A DNA stretch of 64,000 nucleotides. Origin: an uncultured Poribacteria bacterium (lineage in GTDB: Bacteria; Poribacteria; WGA-4E; WGA-3G). A program made the translations under genes and the position numbers. The stretch covers positions 4,021,200 through 4,085,199 of the forward strand of contig OX639973.1 in assembly GCA_951828385.1 (NCBI GenBank). The letters are read 5' to 3'. Below, one piece after another: positions 9,472-18,000 of the stretch; within the stretch, counting starts at the first letter, position 1, and the number at the start of each line of letters is the position of its first letter. The notes beneath the pieces were generated by a model. That model worked only from the letters and a program-made list of their open reading frames with translations, did not search any database and was not told where the DNA came from.

Positions 9472-9504
9472 TTGCATAAAATGCATTTTTATGCAAAATT
9501 TTGC
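9472..9504. promoter_or_regulatory. Nested palindromes upstream of the sigma operon
   Basis: Perfect 10-base arms TTGCATAAAA (9472-9481) and TTTTATGCAA (9487-9496) flank a 5-base centre. A second perfect palindrome GCAAAATTTTGC (9493-9504) overlaps the right arm. The block lies about 100 bp upstream of the sigma-fusion start codon, in a gap between two minus-strand genes. It is therefore a good candidate operator or promoter-control site for the operon. No confident -35/-10 pair was found nearby. Confidence 0.45.
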
Positions 9505-9624
9505 GGTGTACACACCCAAATGCGATCTGCATTTTTTGTTTTTAGGAAAAAATGGAGGTATGTATAGAGGGGATGGTGCGCTTACACAGCGCGCTTACAA
9601 TTGCTTAACGACTCTAATAAAAAC

Positions 9625-9930
9625 TTAACGTTCAATAATTTTTATTCCCTTTTCTGTGATTGCCCACCCTGACTGAACATAATGATGCGCATGCCCATCG
9701 TGCCGTAGATAGTCAAGGATGCCATGGACCAAAGCGTGAGTGTTAGCGGATACGCGTCGCGGTGGTATTAGGTTGAGCCTTTCGCGAATCTGTCCGGCTG
9801 TGAGTACGCGTCCCTGTGGATATAGTGATCCACTATATGGATCTGTTCCTTTATATAACACCAGTAGCACTGACCGCTTGAGAATCTCTAAGCCGTAAGA
9901 CGCAAATGCGTTGCGTGTGTTCTCATTCAT
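9625..9930 (-). CDS. Small winged-helix-like protein of unknown function
   Basis: 101 residues from the ATG at 9930 (MNENTRNAFASYGLEILKRS), preceded by an AAGGGAAA-type ribosome site. The frame stays open upstream to 10227, but that part runs through the neighbouring membrane-protein gene and is low-complexity, so it was not accepted. The pattern VLTAGQIRERLNLIPP, then a helix and a short hairpin ending WAITEKGIKII, looks like a compact winged-helix fold that could bind DNA. It follows the membrane protein gene by 11 bp, so the two may be co-transcribed. No family was recognised. Confidence 0.65.
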   Translation of the reverse strand: MNENTRNAFASYGLEILKRSVLLVLYKGTDPYSGSLYPQGRVLTAGQIRERLNLIPPRRVSANTHALVHGILDYLRHDGHAHHYVQSGWAITEKGIKIIER

Positions 9931-9941
9931 TTTTTCCCTTC

Positions 9942-10409
9942 CTATTTGATTGAAGAAACCGCCCTCACGAGCTGCCGGATCCTCCCTAAACCTGCGATGC
10001 AGACCAAAAAGGCGAACCAACCCACCAACAGGCTCCAGGGCCGTTGTAACGCCAATCCCCGCACAGTGTATAGGAAGTAGGCGGCATAGCCAAGCACCCC
10101 AGAAAAGAGTAGCAACATCAGTGCCTGGAGGGAGTGGCGAACCACAATGAGGGATTTCGGTAGCTCTATCCCTTCTTCGTGTCGGGTTTTGCCCACCACG
10201 AGTCCGATTGTGAGTGCTGTCAACCATCCCAAGATTAAGCCCCGCGGTCGGTCTTTCAGTTCGTAGGCGGCTTCTCTGGTGGCGATGAAGTGGACAGTCG
10301 TGAAAAAGAGAAAGAGCGCGATGAGGAATACCACACCCAAGATCACCGTCTCTCGAACCGCCCGTCTGCGTGCGGAGTTGTTGTTAGTATCTGTTGTTAT
10401 CTGCTTCAC
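9942..10409 (-). CDS. Four-helix integral membrane protein
   Basis: 155 residues from a GTG start with GAGGTGA upstream. There are four hydrophobic segments at about 20-42, 57-75, 90-112 and 118-140, and basic cytoplasmic ends. No catalytic motif is visible. A close paralogue lies at 14552-15005, where one base has shifted the frame after about two thirds of the protein. The two start the same way (RRRAVRETVILG, then FLIALFLFFTTVHFIATREA). The function is unknown. The two copies follow different genes, a K+ channel here and an RND pump there, so neighbourhood gives no clear clue. Confidence 0.75.
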   Translation of the reverse strand: MKQITTDTNNNSARRRAVRETVILGVVFLIALFLFFTTVHFIATREAAYELKDRPRGLILGWLTALTIGLVVGKTRHEEGIELPKSLIVVRHSLQALMLLLFSGVLGYAAYFLYTVRGLALQRPWSLLVGWFAFLVCIAGLGRIRQLVRAVSSIK

Positions 10410-10478
10410 GGCTGTTCACCTCTCGTATTGGGTATGATTATTCGTAATGCGCGGTTTGCGTGCATGAGAATGCCGATT

Positions 10479-11207
10479 TTATTTGTTATCTTCTGGCGCA
10501 TCTGCTTCTCTCTGATCGTCTTCGACCCGGGCTTGGGTGAGAACGGATGCTAATAACCCCGACGGGATGGCGATTAATCCGACCCCGACGAGCGTGACGA
10601 ACGCCGTGAAAAACTTCCCACCCGGTGTTATCGGAAAGGCATCTCCGTAGCCGACGGTGGTGAGTGTGACAACTGCCCACCACATGGAATCGAGGATAGA
10701 GCCGAACTTTTCAGGTTGCACGTCTCTCTCAAAGTAATGAATCCCACACGCCGAGAGATACACAAGCATCAATGATAAGATCAGCAGGGCGAAGAGTTCG
10801 CGGTGGATCTGACGCAGTGCGGCACCGAGTTGATCGACCGCCAAGATAAACCGCGTCGCCTTAAAGAGTCTGAACACCCGCAAGAACCGCAGGATCCGAA
10901 GCACGCGGAACCCTGGCACAACTAACAGGGAGGGTAGAATCGCGATCAGATCAACGATGCCATAGAAACTGAAAATGAAATCCTGTTTCCTCGGTTCAAT
11001 ATAGACGCGCAGAAGATATTCTATGGAAAACAGAGCCAGAAACATCACCTCTAAGACGATAAAATAGGTTCTGTATGGGTCTACCTCCAAGTGTCGTCTA
11101 TCGGATTCAAACAGATAAACGATCGCAGAAAAAAGGATCAGAAATTGGATTATCCCAGTAAAGACCCGTCCTTCGACAAGGGCGCGTAATTTTTCTTTTT
11201 TATCCAT
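10479..11207 (-). CDS. Voltage-gated potassium channel, six-helix type
   Basis: 242 residues. S1 lies at about 15-33, S2 at 47-68 and S3 at 78-97. S4 is at about 100-120 with an arginine at nearly every third position (FRVLRILRFLRVFRLFKATRF without its last residue). S5 is at about 137-156. The pore carries the K+ selectivity filter TTVGYGD at residues 183-189, followed by S6. The C terminus is short and acidic, with no RCK or cyclic-nucleotide domain, so gating is probably by voltage alone. It forms a homotetramer in related channels. The gene lies 69 bp upstream of the four-helix membrane protein gene. Confidence 0.93.
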   Translation of the reverse strand: MDKKEKLRALVEGRVFTGIIQFLILFSAIVYLFESDRRHLEVDPYRTYFIVLEVMFLALFSIEYLLRVYIEPRKQDFIFSFYGIVDLIAILPSLLVVPGFRVLRILRFLRVFRLFKATRFILAVDQLGAALRQIHRELFALLILSLMLVYLSACGIHYFERDVQPEKFGSILDSMWWAVVTLTTVGYGDAFPITPGGKFFTAFVTLVGVGLIAIPSGLLASVLTQARVEDDQREADAPEDNK

Positions 11208-11403
11208 GAACGGTGCTTCCTAAAGCGAACGCATTCGCTACACAAATAGGTTGTTTTCGTAACCGGGCACACCCCGCGAAAGCGGCTTGCCATCTTAGTG
11301 TTTCCACTTCAGAAATCCAATCTCACTAAGACTAATGCCCATCGTCAATCTACCGCCTTGCGCCGTGCGGCGTGGGTATCTTACATGTTATACGTTGCTT
11401 CGG

Positions 11404-11637
11404 TTAGAACGTTGCCTCGGTTAAAGGCAATCGTATACACTCTATTTTGGATCCATTGGCTTCTGTGAGAATGAGTTCATCTTGCGGATATGTCCGATGT
11501 GTCCAATGATAGTCACCTGTAAATATGTCATTTTGGCGTAAGTTCTCAGCGTATTGTTTCTCAAAAGACGATTTATCTGTGCCGAGAAGTATCTCACTGG
11601 CATTTCTCAAATCTATCAAGGAGGTAATAATAATCAA
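11404..11637 (-). CDS. Short ORF next to the IS, possibly a gene remnant
   Basis: 77 residues from a TTG. Reading further upstream in frame gives a plausible membrane segment (TIAFSLGYTCDLLIIITSLI) before a stop at 11695-11697, close to the IS edge. The protein may therefore be the C-terminal remainder of a gene cut by the insertion. The rest (DKSSFEKQYAENLRQNDIF, then YHWTHRTYPQDELILTEA) looks like normal coding sequence but matches no family I know. The lipoprotein ORF on the other side of the IS is on the same strand, but there is no evidence that the two were once one gene. Confidence 0.4.
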   Translation of the reverse strand: MIIITSLIDLRNASEILLGTDKSSFEKQYAENLRQNDIFTGDYHWTHRTYPQDELILTEANGSKIECIRLPLTEATF

Positions 11638-11699
11638 GAGATCGCAGGTGTAGCCAAGTGAAAATGCGATGGTTTTGAAAAAGTTTCTTGATTTTTAGC

Positions 11700-11753
11700 G
11701 CATGAGATGGCATCCTAAGAGATAACTACAACCTTTAGGAGGCCATCTCATGC
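11700..11753 (+). promoter_or_regulatory. Leader hairpin covering the transposase ribosome site and start codon
   Basis: GCATGAGATGGC (11700-11711) pairs perfectly with GCCATCTCATGC (11742-11753). After one mismatch, TCCTAA (11713-11718) pairs with TTAGGA (11735-11740), leaving a 16-base loop. The right arm contains the AGGAGG ribosome site (11737-11742) and the ATG (11750-11752). A transcript entering from outside would fold this hairpin and block transposase translation, as described for IS10 and IS50. Confidence 0.75.
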
Positions 11754-12904
11754 AGGATCACCTTATCAAATCTACAATCTTTTTTCAAGACCTTCTTTCT
11801 TCTTACTTTCAGCGGATGCGGCAGCAAATCGTTGAGACGCTACTTCTGCTCTGTGTTTGCCATCTTTTTGGACTTTACAATCCGAATCAAGTCGCCGATG
11901 CTTTGAAACTTCCCAAAGCACGTCTTTATCGCAGTCTTGGAAACCTGAGCCTTTATCACTCGAAATGTTTGAATCTCCGGCTCGGATGTGCGATGGCAGT
12001 TGATTTCATCAAAGACACTGAAAGTAAGAGTGCTTCAACACAATCGCGGCGGTGTATCACCGTCAGTATTGATGATAGCAATCTCCCGCGTGAAGGCGAG
12101 ACGTTATCTTACTGTTCAAACTACTACTCGAAAAAACACAATACGCCTATCTGGTGTCAGAACCTCTTAGGCATCACACTGAAATGCGGAGATCGCGTGA
12201 TCCCCTTAGATATGCGTCTCGTCAGTAAACAAGGACGCGGCAACACAGATAAACCTACTCTCGTTATCACCATGATCCAAGAAGTCTTAGCGTTCTTTGA
12301 TACCCACGGCATAGACATCAGAAAATATCCAATCACCTTCGATTCATGGTATGGGAGCCGTAAACTTGTTGAGGCTTTATCGGAGTTGGGGTTTACCTCT
12401 ATATTGATTCACGGAAAAAATAACTACGTCATGACTATCGCTGATACAAAGGCGAAACTTTCGGTTCATAAAAGACGCGTGGCGCTGGCTGCGGATCAAT
12501 GGGGCTGTGATAAACCCGCCTGTCGCCTCAAAGCAGAAAGTCCAACTTTCGGGGAATGTGTCGTCCTATTTTTCCGAGATAGAGGCAAGATACGAACCCT
12601 TTTAGTCTTTGGAAAACCCCTACGCACCTCTGAGGCTCTCAGGATTTGGTCTCAACACCACGGTATTGAACAGTTTTGGCGGCACTTCAAATCGAACCTC
12701 CACGTCTCTGCCATGAGCCTCGAAAGCAGACAAGGGGCGTATGTGAGCCTCGGTATAAAAGTGATGAGTTATCTGATGTTGCTACAAATGAGCATCTCAG
12801 AACGACGCACTTTTCATCAAATACAACTTCAACTCACTGGAGAAAGACAGACGCTTACGGACTTCATAACGCATTTTCATACAATAATACCAAAAGAACC
12901 CTGA
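11750..12904 (+). CDS. IS4-superfamily DDE transposase
   Basis: 384 residues. Candidate catalytic residues are the aspartate in VSIDDSNLP (about residue 107), the aspartate in TFDSWYGSRKL (about 197), and the glutamate in HHGIEQFWRHFKSN (about 307), which fits the Y/W-x2-R-x3-E-x6-K style of IS4-like enzymes. The N-terminal third (SSYFQRMRQQIVETLL, then YNPNQVADALKLPKARLYR) looks like a DNA-binding helix-turn-helix region. The strong AGGAGG site is buried in a leader hairpin. The ORF appears intact, so the element may be active. The IS subgroup was not determined. Confidence 0.88.
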   Translation: MQDHLIKSTIFFQDLLSSYFQRMRQQIVETLLLLCVCHLFGLYNPNQVADALKLPKARLYRSLGNLSLYHSKCLNLRLGCAMAVDFIKDTESKSASTQSRRCITVSIDDSNLPREGETLSYCSNYYSKKHNTPIWCQNLLGITLKCGDRVIPLDMRLVSKQGRGNTDKPTLVITMIQEVLAFFDTHGIDIRKYPITFDSWYGSRKLVEALSELGFTSILIHGKNNYVMTIADTKAKLSVHKRRVALAADQWGCDKPACRLKAESPTFGECVVLFFRDRGKIRTLLVFGKPLRTSEALRIWSQHHGIEQFWRHFKSNLHVSAMSLESRQGAYVSLGIKVMSYLMLLQMSISERRTFHQIQLQLTGERQTLTDFITHFHTIIPKEP

Positions 12905-12915
12905 TAATCATTGCT

Positions 12916-13338
12916 TTACAATAACTTTTGAGAAATATCAGTCTCAGTATTCTCTGCCGGTGTTACGTCAACATGTGCTGTTATTTCTTCAACAACGATC
13001 GACAATATGTCGTCTTTCTGTGTATAGGCACCTATGACGTTTACCCATATTTCTACCCGAAGTTCTGGCGTATCGGGAAATGTGGTGATAATATGTATAG
13101 CAGATTTCGACACACCACCCGGATGAAATGTCCAAGTAATCTCTACATCGTTTTTTAGATTCTGGTCCGTATCGGTATTGAACATCTCAGTAGGCGTTTG
13201 ACCATCTATGGTGCCGACCCACCAATCCCCCACATACATCTGGTTTTGTGGTAAAAGGATTTCATCTGTTTGAACCCTGGAACATCCAAGTGCCAGCACG
13301 AATAACATTATCCCGATAAAAGCAGCAGTCTTTTTCAT
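12916..13338 (-). CDS. Small lipoprotein, 3' end at the IS edge
   Basis: 140 residues. The N terminus is a lipoprotein signal (MKKTAAFIGIMLFVLALGC) with a lipobox ending at Cys19. The body is beta-rich with no recognised domain (WWVGTIDGQTP, VEITWTFHPGGVS, ELRVEIWVNVIGAYT). The last codons (ISQKLL, stop) lie within the likely right end of the IS, so the true C terminus may have been replaced. It lies 20 bp downstream of the gene at 13359-13832 and may be co-transcribed with it. Confidence 0.7.
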   Translation of the reverse strand: MKKTAAFIGIMLFVLALGCSRVQTDEILLPQNQMYVGDWWVGTIDGQTPTEMFNTDTDQNLKNDVEITWTFHPGGVSKSAIHIITTFPDTPELRVEIWVNVIGAYTQKDDILSIVVEEITAHVDVTPAENTETDISQKLL

Positions 13339-13358
13339 TATTTTTTCCCTCCTTTTCG

Positions 13359-13832
13359 TTATTCAGGTTCTATTTCGCGGGATTGCAGTGTTTCGAGCGC
13401 GCGTTGGATTTCAGGCGTAAACACCGCTTTGAATTTCAGGAGATTCTTAATATGCCATGCTTTGATGGCTTCTAACTCACTGGCATCGGATTCAATGTCG
13501 CCATCCCGCGCAAACCCAATTACACTGGTATCTATGTCGTCGCGCCGGTACCAGTATAAGGTTACGTCGAAGTTCGGATTGATTTGGTGTTCCCTTTCTT
13601 TGAGGACATCAAAGAAAATTTTATTTTTATCGTAATTACCAAAATGAATATGAAGTGCCGTTGCCGTATACGCTCCCGAAAATTTCGCATAATACTTAAT
13701 GCCCGTAAATCCTGACGCAAAGCCGTAGTAACAAACACCTTGGACTTTACGGGCCTTGGTAAAGTTATGCTGTTCCCGCAATTCATCAATGAGGGCCTTA
13801 AAATACCTCTTATACTTCTCGCTTCTAAGCAT
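13359..13832 (-). CDS. DUF4268-like protein
   Basis: 157 residues. The segment KIFFDVLKEREHQI followed by LYWYRR and a C-terminal helix pair (AWHIKNLLKFKAVFTPEIQ) resembles the DUF4268 domain, which is often attached to restriction-like endonuclease modules. Here it stands alone, without a visible nuclease domain. A second stand-alone protein with a clearer version of the domain is encoded at 38744-39187. The match is by eye and moderate; the function is unknown. Confidence 0.55.
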   Translation of the reverse strand: MLRSEKYKRYFKALIDELREQHNFTKARKVQGVCYYGFASGFTGIKYYAKFSGAYTATALHIHFGNYDKNKIFFDVLKEREHQINPNFDVTLYWYRRDDIDTSVIGFARDGDIESDASELEAIKAWHIKNLLKFKAVFTPEIQRALETLQSREIEPE

Positions 13833-13862
13833 CGAAATCCTCCTTTTAGACTTTTCACAATT

Positions 13863-14057
13863 TTATACCGCTAGGGTGTCGGGGATCGCACGGGGGCGGA
13901 ATCGGCGAACCGGAACACCACGGCGAGGTATCCGATACAACAGCCGCCGCTGCCAATCGCGGCGAGCGTCATTTGCCGCCTCCACCGAAGCCCTTTTTGC
14001 CTGTAGTGGAAATGCCAACAGCACGCAGGCGAGTGCCAAAACCGATCGGATTCTCAT
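13863..14057 (-). CDS. Doubtful small exported ORF or remnant
   Basis: The ATG at 14057 gives MRIRSVLALACVLLAFPLQA, a convincing signal peptide. It is followed by an arginine-rich tail that looks like out-of-frame translation. Other frames of the same stretch give glycine- and proline-rich readings. A frameshift after about residue 20 is possible, but I could not restore a sensible protein. It lies just after the frameshifted DUF805 gene, in the same degenerate patch. The ribosome site is poor. Confidence 0.25.
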   Translation of the reverse strand: MRIRSVLALACVLLAFPLQAKRASVEAANDARRDWQRRLLYRIPRRGVPVRRFRPRAIPDTLAV

Positions 14058-14064
14058 GTTACAT

Positions 14065-14510
14065 TCAAACTGGCGGTTCGCCATACCTGTTCGCCCCTTT
14101 TGCGCCTCTCAAAATACCGCAGACAATTAATGTGTAAACTGACCAATAATGGGCAAAATACACACAAAATAGCACCAGCCTGACCGATTTGTGTCATGCA
14201 GTCTTTTGATGGTGATCGGTATAAGTGGATAACAGACCATATCAGCAAATGCAACCCGAAAGAAAGCCATTGGAAATTCTGGCATAAGATATATAAGGAT
14301 TCCTTGATCGACCCATCTAAAAAATGAAATAACAAAAAGCATGATCACGTAAGAAATCCAAAACGTTTTTCTGTTAATGCGTCCCTTGTAACTCCATATA
14401 ACCCAACGGACTTTTTGAAAACTGAAATTAAACACGAGTACAGCAAACAGAACAAAGAACACCACAACCGCTATTATGAGCAACATCCCAAAAAAGTCAA
14501 GCCCTGACAT
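14065..14510 (-). pseudogene. DUF805 membrane protein gene with a 1-base frameshift
   Basis: The first 127 codons give a DUF805 pattern: a TM helix, then KGRINRKTFW, TM helices, and ITIKRLHDTNRSGW before ILPIIG. The frame then stops early. If one base is restored at the AAA run at 14136-14138 (TTT to TTTT on the coding strand), the protein continues TLIVCGILRGAKGANRYG and EPPV, the normal DUF805 ending, with its stop at 14065-14067. DUF805 proteins are small inner-membrane proteins of unknown role. The defect could be real or a homopolymer sequencing error. Confidence 0.75.
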
Positions 14511-14551
14511 GATTGATTTATCCCCCGAACTTAATAAAACCGAATTTCAAA

Positions 14552-15005
14552 TTATTCACGTCGCGCCGCCCTAAGGAACTGCCGGATCTTCGCCAGTCCA
14601 GCGATGAACACCAAGATACCGAACCAGCAGACCGGTAAACTCCAGGGACGTTGCAGTGCCAACCCCCGCACTATGTAGAGGAAGTAGGCGGTTATAGCAA
14701 AGCACCCCTGAAAAGAGCAGCAACAGCATCGCTTGGAGCGGTCCGCGAATAATCATCAGCGATTTCGGTAGCACTGCGTCGGCATCCTGTCGGGTTCTGC
14801 CCAAAATCAGCCCGATTGCAATCGCTGTCAACCATCCCAAGATTAAGCCCCGCGGTCGGTCTTTGAGTTCGTAGGCGGCTTCTCTGGTGGCGATAAAGTG
14901 GACGGTCGTGAAAAACAGAAAGAGCGCGATGAGGAATACCATGCCCAAGATCACCGTCTCCCGAACTGCCCGTCGTCGTGCGAAATTGTCATTGGCATCC
15001 CTCAC
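14552..15005 (-). pseudogene. Frameshifted paralogue of the four-helix membrane protein
   Basis: Starts at a GTG with AGAGGTGAA upstream, like its paralogue at 9942-10409, and matches it from RRRAVRETVILG through LLLLFSGVL. The frame is then lost. Compared with the paralogue there is one extra base near 14692 (TATAACCGCC for TATGCCGCC). Removing it restores AYFLYIVRGLALQRPWSL and an ending in QFLRAARRE, with its stop at 14552. It lies 26 bp after the RND pump gene on the same strand. Decay or a sequencing indel both explain it. Confidence 0.75.
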
Positions 15006-15031
15006 TGAGATTCACCTCTATGTTTGTTTTT

Positions 15032-18000
15032 TTATCCATCGGTTTGTGTCGGCATGGGTGTATCTGTACCGTCGGAGCGGTTAGAAAATCGTTCGAGAAT
15101 CACATAAAGCACGGGGATAATGGTTAGCGTGCAGGCGGTTTGCACGATGATGGCACCGATTTCAACGCCAGCAAGGGTTGCCCGCATAATCGCGGTCCCG
15201 CGGTCTCCGAGTGTCTGCGGGAACATGCTAATCACAATTGTCAAATTTGTCATGATGATCGTCCGTAATTTTAGGGGACCTGCCTTCAGCAAAGCCTCTT
15301 TGATCGGCATCCCCTCTTCCCGGAAAATGCGTGTCTGATCCAGTAGCAAGATTGCGTCATTGACGACAATCCCAATCAACATGATGAGTGCCAAAAGAGA
15401 AAAGATATTAATCGTGAGTCCGAAGATCCACATAGACAACACCGCCCCGACGAATCCCAAGGGGAGCGTGAGCATAATCGTAAGGGGGTGACGGTAAGAG
15501 CCTAAGAGGGCGGCAAGTAGCATGTACGTCAGAATGATGGCTTGAACCAACGCCACCCCTATCGCTTGAAAGGACTCGGCTTGCTCCTCAGCATCACCAC
15601 CCATACGAATCCCATACCCCGGTGGCAGCGGAATCTGCGCCATCTGCTGCTGAATGCGACGCGTGATTTCTCCAGGCGAGCCGTGAAGGATGTTTGCCTC
15701 GACGAGAAACAGCCGCTGCTTATTTTTGCGGGCGATTTGCGTTTCACCTGACCGTTGAATAATGGATCCCAATGCCGACAGTGGGACTAACCCCTTTTGG
15801 GTTCGGATTAGGACGCGGTCCACATGTTCGGCGATGCTTACATCTGTCTTTGCCAATTGAACCCGAATGTCATAAGCTTCGTCTCCTTCTTGATACGTGG
15901 AGGCGACTGCGCCTGTAAGACTGTAGTTCAAGACTTGTCCTACCTCTGCCACAGTGATGCCGTAATCTTTGAGTCGATTCCGATCAGGAAAAAAGGTGAG
16001 TTCGGGTTTCCCTGTTCGGACGGTAGTTTTCGTCTCGACTAATTCGGGCATATTATCTACGATACCCTTGACTTGGTTGGTGATTTCAGTGAGTTTCTGT
16101 GTTTCACTGCCTAAGAGCTCAATTTTGACATCCGCGCTACTCGGAAGTCCTCCGGTGCCGGGAAGCATCTGTTGCCGAATGACACCCGGGAATTTACCAT
16201 CCAAGACCGATCGGAGTTGTTTATTCACCTCAAGGATGTGCTTTTTATGACTCTTGGGCAAAATGACCAATAACTCGGCATACTCAACACCCTCGTTCGC
16301 CCTGCCGCTTCTGCCAATTTTCGTCAAGACATCTTTGACTTCAGGCGAGTCTTTCAGGACAGCTTCCATCTCCAACGTCATCTCATCTGTCTCAGCTAAA
16401 GTCGTTCCAGGCGGCAGTTCGACATTGATAATGATGAAATCGCCATTGGATTTGGGCATAAATTCGCTGCCCAACGTGCCTGCTAAAAGCACCGAACCCA
16501 CGATGAGCAGCATCGCGATCAACACGTTTACCCAAAGGTATTGCAGTGACCAGCCAAGTATCCGTGCATAGCCGTTTTCAAGCCGTTGCATACCGCGGTT
16601 CCAAAGCCGGAAGAAAGCGTTTGGGACGTGATCCGCCGCTTTCGGTTTCAGGAGGTAAGCAGCTAACATCGGGGTCATTGTAAACGAGACCCAGAGAGAA
16701 AAGATCGTTGCGAAAACCACCGTTAACCCGAACTCGATGAAAAATGCGCCGACAGTACCCGTCATAAAAGCGATCGGAACGAAAACGAAAATGTTTGTCA
16801 TCGTAGAGCCGATCACAGCGATGGTAACCTCTTTCGTGCCTTCGACGGCTGCAATCTTCGCAGGCTCACCCGCGTCCAAACGGCGCGTCACGTTTTCCAA
16901 AATGACGATGGCGTTGACAACGAGCGTCCCGATTGAGAGTCCAAGACCGAGCATTGACATGATGTTGAGTGTAAATCCGAAAGCACTCATCAGCATAAAC
17001 GCTGAAAGAATACACGTCGGCATCACAACCGCAACGATAATTGTCATGCGTAAATTGTGGAGAAAAAGGTAGAGGATAATTGAGGTTAATATGATCCCGA
17101 TAATGATGTTTGTCTGCACATCGTTGACGGAATCCAAGATGTTGACGGACTCATCTTTTATCACTTCAATTTGGACATCGGCAGGCAGCTGCGCTTCAAG
17201 TTCCTTGATCGTGTCGCGCACGTCATCCACCAATTTAATGGGTTGTGCGTCGCTAAGTTTGACAATACTCAGTGAAATCCCCTCTTTGCCAGCATAGCGG
17301 GCAGTCATCCGTTTTTCCGCTAACGCATCATCAACGGAAGCGAGTTCCCCGAGCTTGATTGCCTCGCCTGACTGGAGAAAAATGTCCAAATGCCAGAGCT
17401 CGCTGAGGCTTGTGAGTTCGCCCTGCATGCGAACCGTAAATTCATCCTTTGATTGGGTGATGCGTCCAGCAGGCATCGACATATTCCCAACGTCTACTGC
17501 CCGGACGACATCTGTAATCGAAAGCCCATACGCTTTCAATCGCTCTTTGGAGAGGTTGACCTGGATCTCGCGTTTTTCACCGCCGAGAATGTCAACGCTT
17601 GCGATACCTTGCACCTGCGATAAGGCATCCTTGATGTCCTCGTCTGCTAACCGATAGAGTTCCCGCAAAGGTTGGTCCCCTGTGAGCATTAACTCCATGA
17701 TAGGAGAAGCCCCAAGGTCGAATTTCTCGACAATTGGCGGAGCCACGCCATCCGGCAATCTCGCGAGCATCGCATCAACTTTATCTTTGACATCAATGTG
17801 GGCAAAATTGACATCGGTGCCAGATACAAACCGAATGGTAACAATTGAGACGCTATCGAGTGAGGAAGCCTCAAGACTTTTGATACCACTAATTGTCGCG
17901 ACGGCATCCTCCACCTCTTTGGTAATTTGACTTTCGACCTCTTGCGGAGCCGCGCCCCGCCAGAGCGTCCGGACAGTTACCACCGGAATATCAACTTTCG

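Larger units (their letters stand above)
11674..12937 (+). mobile_element. IS4-superfamily insertion sequence, approximate ends
   Basis: A single transposase ORF (11750-12904) with a leader hairpin. The best terminal inverted repeat I can find is imperfect: TTTTGAAAAAGTTTCTTG at about 11674-11691 against the reverse complement of about 12919-12937, roughly 14 of 19 positions with one gap. No target-site duplication was found. The plus-strand element sits among minus-strand genes. Its right end lies at or just inside the 3' end of the lipoprotein gene at 12916-13338. Boundaries are uncertain. Confidence 0.55.

Noticed and set aside
9931-10227. N-terminal extension of the small winged-helix-like ORF
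   Set aside because: It reads through the membrane-protein gene in another frame, is low in normal composition, and the ATG at 9930 has its own ribosome site.
13863-14084. 73-residue ORF as a normal gene
   Set aside because: Only the signal-peptide part is convincing; the Arg-rich remainder looks out of frame, so it is listed only at low confidence.
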